From the NCBI RefSeq assembly GCF_001570725.1, contig NZ_BCNV01000001.1, forward strand, positions 2,356,001 to 2,420,000: DNA of 64,000 nt, given 5' to 3'. The notes below the pieces were generated by a model, which saw only the letters and a program-made list of their open reading frames with translations, did not search any database and was not told the DNA's origin. Positions 52,663 to 61,100 of the stretch are shown piece by piece. The translations under genes and the position numbers were made by a program. The stretch is from Paenibacillus amylolyticus. GTDB lineage: Bacteria; Bacillota; Bacilli; Paenibacillales; Paenibacillaceae. Numbering within the stretch: position 1 is the stretch's first letter; every line of letters starts with the position of its first letter.

Positions 52663-53559
52663 ATGATAAAGAAATTTGTATACTCTCAAAAAGTTGCGCC
52701 TTATGTTTTTGTATTGCCATTTATACTTATATTTTTGATATTCTGGTTTTTTCCACTTGTAAATTCATTCGTAATGAGCTTTCAAGATAGAATGTTAGGA
52801 CAGGATCCTAAATGGATTGGTGAAGCGAATTATTCGAAATTACTTACTGATAAAGTGTTTTTGACATCTATTAAAAATAGCGTTGTGTACATGTTAGGAA
52901 CCTTAGTGCTGTTAATTCCTTTTCCCATGTTATTCGCCGTTATGATCAACAGTAAGTTAATGAAGGGAAGAGAATTTTTTAAATCTTCGTTCTTTCTCCC
53001 TGCATTGACTTCTGTCGCAGTTGCGGGTACCATTTTCCGCCTTACATTCGGTGAAATGGAAGGTTCATTAATGAATAGTTTCCTGGGTCTATTTGGTATA
53101 GAGCCTATTAAATTTTTGAAAGACGGAAATTGGAGTATGGCAGCACTGTTAATCCTCGCATGTTGGAGATGGACAGGTGTTAATATGCTTTACTATCTAT
53201 CCGGTTTGAAAAGCATTGACAATGAATATTATGAGGCTGCTTCAATTGACGGGGCATCTGCTTGGCAGAAGTTTAGAACGATCACAATGCCATTATTGAA
53301 GCCGACCACGGTATATGTTACGACAATTAGTGTTTATGCAGGTTTAGCCATGTTTACCGAGAGCCTGATGATGTTTAACGGTAACAATTCACCCAAAAAT
53401 ATTGGCTTAACCATTGTTGGATACCTGTATAGACAAGGGATTGAGCAGAATAAGCTGGGTTACGCAGCTGCAGTTGGTATCGTTCTGTTAGTCATTGCTA
53501 TGGTTATCAATTTAACGCAGTTGAAATTTAGTGGAATGTTCAAAAAGGAGGAGGATTAA
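52663..53559 (+). CDS. Sugar ABC transporter permease (MalF/UgpA type)
   Basis: The 298-residue protein has six membrane segments. The EAA loop that contacts the ATPase reads EAASIDGASAWQKFRTITMPLLKP. The N-terminal VLPFILIFLIFWFFPLVNSF is typical of the first permease of CUT1 sugar transporters. GGGAG precedes the ATG. The next gene begins 1 nt after its stop. Confidence 0.92.
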   Translation: MIKKFVYSQKVAPYVFVLPFILIFLIFWFFPLVNSFVMSFQDRMLGQDPKWIGEANYSKLLTDKVFLTSIKNSVVYMLGTLVLLIPFPMLFAVMINSKLMKGREFFKSSFFLPALTSVAVAGTIFRLTFGEMEGSLMNSFLGLFGIEPIKFLKDGNWSMAALLILACWRWTGVNMLYYLSGLKSIDNEYYEAASIDGASAWQKFRTITMPLLKPTTVYVTTISVYAGLAMFTESLMMFNGNNSPKNIGLTIVGYLYRQGIEQNKLGYAAAVGIVLLVIAMVINLTQLKFSGMFKKEED

Positions 53560-53560
53560 A

Positions 53561-54409
53561 GTGGGCAGAAGTCAGACGAGGAGTGATTTCATCTCTAGAA
53601 TAGTAATGTTTTGTTTATTCATTATACTATTCGTTATAATTATGATCCCATTCTACGCAGTGGCCCTATCTTCCTTTAAACCCGGTGAATCATTAGTTAG
53701 ATATGGTCTTAACCTAAGTTTGGATTTTGAAATCATGAGTTTTGATAATTTCATCTATCTGTTTACTGGACAGCATGATTATTTTGTTTGGTTTTGGAAC
53801 AGTATGATTTTAACAATCGTTCAAGTGGTTTTAACACTTTTTGTAAGCGCATTTGTTGGATATGGTTTTGCAGCATATCATTTTAAAGGTAAGAACTTCC
53901 TCTTTATATGTGTTTTGCTCATTATGATGGTGCCTTTCGAAATACTGCTGGTTCCCTTGTACAGCCTAATTAATGATTTGGGAATGGTGAATAGCTATTC
54001 GGCAATCATTCTGCCCGGTATAGCCAATGCCGCGACAATATTTTTCTTCAGGCAATATCTACGAAGCATACCCAAAGAGATTATTCAATCTGGGCGGGTT
54101 GATGGCGCAAACGAGTATGCGATTTATTTTAGACTAATTATGCCGATTATGAAGCCATCCTTTGCAGCAATGGCCATTCTGAATGGTATGAATAGCTGGA
54201 ATAATCTATTGTGGCCATTCATGGTGCTCGGAGATCAGAGTAAATATACACTTCCAATCGGTTTGAAAACGTTGTTAACTCCTTATGGCAATAACTATGA
54301 CTTATTGATCGTGGGCTCCTTCTTCTCCATCATTCCAATTTTCATACTGTTCATTGCTTTTCAGAAATATTTCATAGACGGTATGACTGCAGGCGCTGTT
54401 AAAGGGTAG
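53561..54409 (+). CDS. Sugar ABC transporter permease (MalG/UgpE type)
   Basis: The 282-residue protein has six membrane segments. The EAA-like loop is QSGRVDGANEYAIYFRLIMPIMKPSFAA, and the C-terminus is YFIDGMTAGAVKG, typical of MalG-type partners. The start is GTG 53561 with AAGGAGGAGG upstream, immediately after the previous stop. It forms the heterodimeric pore with the preceding protein. The GH43 gene follows after 28 nt. Confidence 0.92.
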   Translation: MGRSQTRSDFISRIVMFCLFIILFVIIMIPFYAVALSSFKPGESLVRYGLNLSLDFEIMSFDNFIYLFTGQHDYFVWFWNSMILTIVQVVLTLFVSAFVGYGFAAYHFKGKNFLFICVLLIMMVPFEILLVPLYSLINDLGMVNSYSAIILPGIANAATIFFFRQYLRSIPKEIIQSGRVDGANEYAIYFRLIMPIMKPSFAAMAILNGMNSWNNLLWPFMVLGDQSKYTLPIGLKTLLTPYGNNYDLLIVGSFFSIIPIFILFIAFQKYFIDGMTAGAVKG

Positions 54410-54437
54410 TGTAAATTATGATGAAACAGGTGATACG

Positions 54438-55421
54438 ATGGAAATCCAACAACGAGCGTTACACGACATTCAACCATTGATTGAGCAAAGAGCTGATCCT
54501 TTTATTTACCGACATTGGGACGGTTATTATTACTTCGTAGCATCGGTTCCGGAGTATGATCGGATTGAAATCCGTAGAGCCCTGAAACTTGAGGGGCTTG
54601 TTACATCAACTCCTGTAGTGATCTGGAGAAAGCGCGAGACTGGTATCCTTAGTGCTAATATTTGGGCGCCCGAACTGCATTTTATTGATGACAAATGGTA
54701 CGTGTATTTCGCTGCCGCACACACGACGGAAACGAATGAAGGCTTGTTCGACCATCGGATGTACGTGCTAGAGAATGAAAATGCCAATCCGCTCGAAGGC
54801 ATTTGGATGGAAAGAGGGCAGGTTCGTACCGAGTGGGAAAGCTTCGCCCTCGATGCCACTACCTTTGAGCATAATGGAAGCCGTTATTACGTATGGGCAC
54901 AAAAGGATCCGAATATTGAAGGTAACTCTAACTTGTATATATCTAAAATGCGCAATCCGTGGACGTTGACTGGGCCGCAAACGATGATTTCGATGCCGGA
55001 ATATGACTGGGAAATCATTGGTTATAAAGTGAACGAAGGCGCGGCATTTCTTCGCAAGGGTAATCGGGTATTCCTCTCTTACTCGGCTAGCGCCACCGAT
55101 TTCAATTATTGCATGGGCCTGCTTGAAGCCGATGCGGATGCTGATTTGCTCGATGCCACCTCATGGCGCAAGTCGCAAGCAGCGGTTCTCTCGACAGATG
55201 AGAGTATCTCAATGTATGGTACCGGTCATAATTCCTTCACGGTGTCAGAGGACGGCGAAGAGACGCTATTTGTATTCCACGCAAGAACGTACAAGAACAT
55301 TATAGGAGATCCGCTGTACGATCCGAATCGTCATACATTTGTGACGGAGCTTTTGTGGACGGCTGACGGCAAACCCGATTTCCGCGGCTCTGTTGCAGCA
55401 CTTGCACGTTCTGTAAAATGA
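54438..55421 (+). CDS. GH43 family arabinofuranosidase/arabinanase, intracellular
   Basis: The 327-residue protein has a five-bladed propeller GH43 pattern: general base Asp20 in RADPFIY, the pKa-modulating Asp139 in FALDATTF and the acid Glu200 in VNEGAAF. The WAPELHF motif at about 76-82 is typical. There is no signal peptide, so it acts on imported arabino-oligosaccharides in the cytoplasm. Sequence pattern and context fit an exo-acting alpha-1,5-L-arabinofuranosidase, but GH43 also includes xylosidases, so activity is inferred. Confidence 0.88.
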   Translation: MEIQQRALHDIQPLIEQRADPFIYRHWDGYYYFVASVPEYDRIEIRRALKLEGLVTSTPVVIWRKRETGILSANIWAPELHFIDDKWYVYFAAAHTTETNEGLFDHRMYVLENENANPLEGIWMERGQVRTEWESFALDATTFEHNGSRYYVWAQKDPNIEGNSNLYISKMRNPWTLTGPQTMISMPEYDWEIIGYKVNEGAAFLRKGNRVFLSYSASATDFNYCMGLLEADADADLLDATSWRKSQAAVLSTDESISMYGTGHNSFTVSEDGEETLFVFHARTYKNIIGDPLYDPNRHTFVTELLWTADGKPDFRGSVAALARSVK

Positions 55422-55498
55422 ACGAGTGTCCCAACAAGGTTGATTGATGGATTGGAGTTCGTTTATCCAACTTGCCAAAGAGAGACAGTTAGAACATC

Positions 55499-55522
55499 GA
55501 AGGCACCCTACTGGGTGCCTTC
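55499..55522 (+). terminator. Terminator-like hairpin after the GH43 gene
   Basis: GAAGGCACCC (55499-55508) and GGGTGCCTTC (55513-55522) form a perfect 10-bp stem with a TACT loop. There is no T-run, so read-through into the GH127 gene is possible. Confidence 0.6.
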
Positions 55523-55792
55523 AACTCGCTCAACAGATAATGCGTCGAACCGAATTACCCGAGAGCGTTATGAAATATCTATAGTTGTAGGTTGTCTTCA
55601 GCTTACGATTATTCCTCGCATATTCCTATTGAAAGTCGCTAATTCAAATCTTAACAGGCAGCCTAAATTTTGCACAGTTTTCAAATTTCTTATAGGTTGT
55701 AATTATGTAAATTTCAGTTGGAAATGATGATTTCAGCTTGATGTAATGATTTGTAAAATAAGGTCATCAGAAAAGAACAAGGAGAGGTTCCC
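55523..55792. other. Intergenic stretch with a degenerate dispersed repeat, copy F
   Basis: CCTATTGAAAGTCGCTAA at 55625-55642 is the left part of the dispersed repeat, with its right stem arm lost. The rest contains an AT-rich segment before the GH127 gene that may hold a promoter (not assigned) and no gene. Confidence 0.45.
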
Positions 55793-57778
55793 ATGACAAA
55801 GCCAGACGTCACGCACCATCCACAGACATCAGGTTATAGCCATAAGATCAATGATCCATTCTGGTCGAATTATATTGAACTGGTCCGCAACGTAGTTGTT
55901 CCTTATCAATGGGAAGCGCTCAATGACCGTATCGAAGGAGCTGAACCAAGCCGGGCCATACGGAATTTCCGCATTGCTGCAGGGGATGAAGAGGGCGTTC
56001 ATTATGGCATGGTTTTTCAGGATAGTGATGTTGCGAAATGGATTGAAGCAGCTTCGTACCTGCTCTCCGCGAAACCCGACCCGGAACTTGAAGTCCTCGT
56101 GGATTCTGTTATTGAGACCATAGCTCGGGCACAGCAAGCCGATGGTTATTTGAACACGTACTTCACCCTGCGTGAACCTGGGGCGCGCTGGACGAACCTC
56201 GCCGAGTGTCATGAACTTTATTGTGCAGGACATATGATTGAGGCTGGTGTGGCGTACTATCATGCCACGGGCAAGCGCACGCTGCTGGATGTGGTTATTC
56301 GCCTGGCCGATCATATAGGCACCGTGTTTGGTACAAAGCCGGGACAATTGCCAGGTTATGATGGGCATCAGGAGATTGAACTTGCACTCTTCAAATTGTA
56401 TGAGACGACAAAAGAAGAGAAATATCTGGAACTGAGCCGTTATTTTCTGGATCAGCGGGGAGCGAGTCCGCATTTTTTTGTAGAGGAATGGGAGCAAAGA
56501 GGCCGTACCATACATTTTGGCGAGTTGGATATGGTTCACCGGCACACGTACTCGCAATCCCATCTGCCTATTAGGGAGCAGTCGACAGCAGAAGGCCATT
56601 CGGTTCGACTGGTTTACATGTGCGCGGCGATGGCAGATGTAGCTGCGAAGACGGAGGATACATCGCTGAAAGAAGCCTGTGAACGGTTGTGGAGCAACAT
56701 CGTAAGCAAGCGAATGTACATTACGGGAAGCATTGGTTCATCAGCCAAAGAAGAAGCATTTACAGGCGATTATGATCTGCCTGGAGATACCGCCTACGCA
56801 GAGACCTGTGCCTCAATTGGCCTGATTTTTTGGGCGAAGCGCATGCTGCAGATGGAGCAGGATAGCCGGTACGCAGATGTTATGGAGCGAGCCCTGTACA
56901 ACACGGTGATTAGTGGAATGTCTCTGGATGGTCAACGCTTCTTCTATGTGAATCCCCTTGAAGTCGATCCGAAGATGCAACGTGTAAATCCTAATTATGC
57001 CCACGTACGAACACGCCGGCAAGGGTGGTTTGGTTGTGCTTGCTGTCCGCCGAACATTGCGCGATTACTTGCTTCATTGGATCAATATGTATATACCCCG
57101 GCTGTGGAACAGGCTACCTTGTATGTACAATTGTACATCGGAGGGGAAGGGGAATTCACACTTGAGGGTAGGAGAGCAGCCCTAACCATGGACTCTGACT
57201 ATACCTCCACTGGAGATGTGAAGCTGATCGTTCGGCCTGATTCCCCAGAGGGAATGCAATTTACGATAGCTCTGAGAAAGCCGGACTGGTGCAAGATTCC
57301 CGAGCTATGGATTAACGGGGAAAAGAGCGAACAGGATGGTTTTACTTTTGAATACGGTTACATAAAAGTGACCCGATCGTGGAATGCCGGTGATGAGATT
57401 AAACTTCACTTCCCTATGGAGTTGCTGCGGATGAAAGGGCATGATCACATCAAAGCCACTTTCGGAAAAGTAGCCATCCAGCGGGGACCGTTTATGTACT
57501 GTCTCGAAGAAGTCGACAATGGCCGCGGATTGCATCGCATTCAGTTGCCCCGGGATGCCGAGTTTCATATCGGTAGCGGGGAACAGATACCTCTAGGGGT
57601 TCCGGCTCTTACAACCATTGGGCAGAGAATCGTATCCCAAGAAGACTGGGGAATACATCTGTATCGCAGTGATGTTCACTGGGATACACAGCCTGCCGAG
57701 CTTCGGTTCATTCCTTACTTCACATGGGCCAATCGGGATGAGGGAGAAATGAGCGTTTGGATTCGCGAAAGCGAATAA
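55793..57778 (+). CDS. GH127 beta-L-arabinofuranosidase, intracellular
   Basis: The 661-residue protein has the (alpha/alpha)6 barrel family pattern with the conserved block DYDLPGDTAYAETCASIG and the Cys-rich WFGCACCPPNIAR. Glu337, Cys339, Cys417 and Cys418 correspond to the zinc-thiolate site described for HypBA1, the founding GH127 enzyme, in which one of these Cys is the nucleophile. It lacks a signal peptide. It should remove terminal beta-L-arabinofuranose from arabino-oligosaccharides of plant glycoproteins. AAGGAGAGG precedes the ATG. It lies 371 nt after the GH43 gene and may have its own promoter. Confidence 0.92.
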   Translation: MTKPDVTHHPQTSGYSHKINDPFWSNYIELVRNVVVPYQWEALNDRIEGAEPSRAIRNFRIAAGDEEGVHYGMVFQDSDVAKWIEAASYLLSAKPDPELEVLVDSVIETIARAQQADGYLNTYFTLREPGARWTNLAECHELYCAGHMIEAGVAYYHATGKRTLLDVVIRLADHIGTVFGTKPGQLPGYDGHQEIELALFKLYETTKEEKYLELSRYFLDQRGASPHFFVEEWEQRGRTIHFGELDMVHRHTYSQSHLPIREQSTAEGHSVRLVYMCAAMADVAAKTEDTSLKEACERLWSNIVSKRMYITGSIGSSAKEEAFTGDYDLPGDTAYAETCASIGLIFWAKRMLQMEQDSRYADVMERALYNTVISGMSLDGQRFFYVNPLEVDPKMQRVNPNYAHVRTRRQGWFGCACCPPNIARLLASLDQYVYTPAVEQATLYVQLYIGGEGEFTLEGRRAALTMDSDYTSTGDVKLIVRPDSPEGMQFTIALRKPDWCKIPELWINGEKSEQDGFTFEYGYIKVTRSWNAGDEIKLHFPMELLRMKGHDHIKATFGKVAIQRGPFMYCLEEVDNGRGLHRIQLPRDAEFHIGSGEQIPLGVPALTTIGQRIVSQEDWGIHLYRSDVHWDTQPAELRFIPYFTWANRDEGEMSVWIRESE

Positions 57779-58115
57779 GAAGAAGTCTACTAGTGCTGCT
57801 GTAATAAGGTATGCACAAGGAAAGCTCCCGATAGACCCACAATACGCGCTGTAGGATCACGCGATCTTTGATGAGCGGGCAAATGGGCGGGGTGATGAAA
57901 TGAAGGATGGGCGAGTCCAATCCGGCACCTCAGTTGAGTAACGGTTATAGGATTCGATTATCTTAACAATCGACTTAGAGATTCTACTTTAGACGAAAGA
58001 ATGAACGTCATTTTCGCTGGATCGGTCAAAGGTATTTCGTAATAGAAACTATACTTACCGGTTTAAGAGAATTAAACCCCTAATGGATATGATCACATAT
58101 ATACAGGAGGTTATA
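57779..58115. other. Intergenic stretch before the giant secreted protein
   Basis: No gene or clear riboswitch was seen. The stretch is structured and less AT-rich for the first 180 bp, then AT-rich near the next start. No strong T-tract terminator for the GH127 gene was found. Confidence 0.4.
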
Positions 58116-61100
58116 ATGACAATGATTTCGAAGAAGTGGAAGCCGCTCATGATCGCGCTGCTCCTGGCATTTTCAAGTCTGCCGCTGCAGGTTAACGCTT
58201 TGCCTGAGGCAGCGACGGCTGCGGTAAAGACCGGTATCTCCAATGCCAGCCTGTCGGCCAAAGTCGGCGACTTAGGTCAGATTGAGGAGCTTTATATTAA
58301 CAACAATCCTACCAATAAACAGGGGAAGCCAATCAATTTCGTCCTGCCTAACACTACATCGCCGCAGAATGGTACCCAGCACCAATGGATGGGGGAACTG
58401 ATCTTCTCTTACCGTACGGGTGCCAATGGACAATTCCCTGACAACAGGGACGGCTTTGTAGAAGTTGATACCAATAAAACGTTGGCTGCCGGGGGATCTA
58501 CACAAGTTTCGACCATTAATCCGGATAACCCCTATATGAACAAGACCGCATCAGCAAACGGCAAGAAGGTAGAAGTCAACTTTATTGGACAGAACCTAAA
58601 TTCTACAGACCAGCGGGTAATGAAGGGCTTCGATGTGAAATCCGTTTTTGATATGGAGACCGATGATGGTTCAATGCTTTGGGAAATTACGGTGAAGAAC
58701 AAAAGCAATCAGTATATTGAATTCGGGGATATCGGCTTGCCAATGCCTTGGAATAACAAATATCAGACCTTATCCGATACCTATGATGACCGTGTGACGG
58801 TGCATAATTTCGCAGGTGCTGACAGTGGGTATTCTTATGCCATCCGCACCAGTGGTGAGGGGAACTTCATGCTCTTCACTCCGGTGCCGGAGAGCGGCGC
58901 TCGAATCGAGTATGTGGATTATTGGATGCATGAAGCAGGAGAGCGACGTGCTGCAGATACCTTTAAGAACTGGACAGGAGACAGTGGTGGCTGGTATCCA
59001 GGGCTGAACGTGCTCTATATTCACTCCAAAGAAATCCAGAAAACGGGACGCGGATACTTCACTGATGCTTCCAGCCTCGTTCTAGGACCGGATGAGTCCA
59101 AGACGTATAAGTTCAAATTCTCAGCAGTCCGTGGAGGAGACAACACGCCGCAGGAAAGTACCCAAAGCCCAAATAACAGTTCGACCTCGATGGAAGACCG
59201 TGAAGCCAATCTGCGGTCCATCCTATATAAATCAGGCATGATTGATGCCGTAGCGGTGCCGGGCTTCCAGACTGCAATCAATATGCCTGTCAAGTTAGAC
59301 CTGCACTATGACGACAATATCGTTGATGTACAATCTATCGATATTCAAAATGTGGCAGAGAATGATCCGTTTGATGAAGCGCATATTCCGGATATCAAGC
59401 CTGGGAAGAGCAGAAAGGAAATGGTTGACAACTCGCGGGCCGGACGTGGACTGTCTGACGGGAACCCTGGCTACAACGAGTCGGTTGAGTTTGTGGAGAC
59501 CAAGATCGTAAATGGTGAACAGCATCACATCTATTCGCTTCAGTTTGATTCGATCGGCAATAACAGCGTGCGTATCGAATATAAGCTGAAGGACGGTAAC
59601 GAATGGGTGGATAAATTCACTCAATTTGAATTCAATGTTCTAGCCGAGCTGGATGCAATCTCGGATGCCCATTCCGAATTCATGGTCCAGCAAACACAGG
59701 ATAAGAACCCGGAAAGTCCGACTTATGGTAACTATTTCGACTGGTATCTTACAAGTGGCATCGATCTCAATACAAGCCATTGGGGGGATGACTGGAGCCA
59801 TGATAACATCAACTTCATGACGATGAAGAACTATCTGGCTCCAAGTCCCGATGAAATTCGCTCTATCGAGACATACCTGATTGATTTCATGTGGGAACGA
59901 TACATGAAGAATACGCAGGATAGCTACATCGTTGCGAACTGGCTGAAAGATTCTGGAGCGTACACCGACAAGGATAAGCCTTATACACGTACGTTCTCCG
60001 AAATCATGGAAGCTACCGGATTTTTCAACATGTACCGGATTCAGAAGGCTTATCCTAATCTGATCGAGTACCGGGAATCGCCTCAGTTTTATCTGGAGAA
60101 AGCTTATAACATATACTATAAGCGTGTTTCCACCGGGGCCATCGGATTCTATGGCGAGCAGCAAATCCCGCATATGATTGAAGCACTGAAGGAAGAGGGG
60201 ATGCAGACCGAGTCAGCCAATCTGCAGAAAAAGTTCGCCCTCGACAAGGGACGGAATATGACTAGAGCCACTTATCCTTACGGGTCGGAATTTGAATATG
60301 ACAATACTGGCGAAGAAGGGGCTTATGCAGCAGCGAAAGCACTGCGCACGTACTATCCAGCAGACGCACTTACAGGTGCAGCTGAGAAAAGTATGGAAAT
60401 GGCCGATTGGAAAACACGTGCCATGCGCGGTATTCAGCCTACCTGGTTCCATTATTCCGTGCCCGTTTTCCGCGGCGGTGAAGGCTGGTGGAATTTCCAA
60501 TATACTGCGTCTTTAGCAGGATACATTATGGATGACTGGTTAAGGTATGAGAATGATGGCAGATCGGTGGAGCAGAAGGCCATTGCACAGCAGCGAAATT
60601 ATGCCGCGAAAATTTCGAACTTCAATGCCGTCAATATGGGACAGATTTCGGCTAATTCAGTTGGCAGTACCTCTTGGAGATATTCGATGTATAAAGGAGG
60701 TACAGGTACGAAGGACGTATACGATGGCGGCTCACGTGTCATGAGTAACGGATGGAATGATTTTTCTGGTGAATCGGAAGAAGGCCTCTATGGTTCCCTC
60801 CTCAGCATCAGTTCCGATATTGTTACAGATCCGATATTCGGGCTGTTTGGTTATGGAGCGCTGGTGAGTGACGAAGGAGACAGCTACAACATTACGCCGA
60901 AAGACGGTTTCGGCAAACGAATCAATCTGATCGATGAGAAAATCTATTTGGAGCTGGAAAGTGATAAAGTAGAAAGCGCGCAAATTCAAAAAGATGGTAA
61001 GGGTTTTACACTTAAGCTCCTGAATCCATCAGGGAAAGAGCATACTTCACGGATTTTGTTTGATGGAGTGGGGATGGAGAATGGCTACTATACCATGAAG

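Noticed and set aside
57779..58115. Riboswitch (for example c-di-GMP) before the giant protein gene
   Set aside because: Some GC-rich structure is present, but the conserved cores of the riboswitch classes I know are absent and there is no expression platform with T-run.
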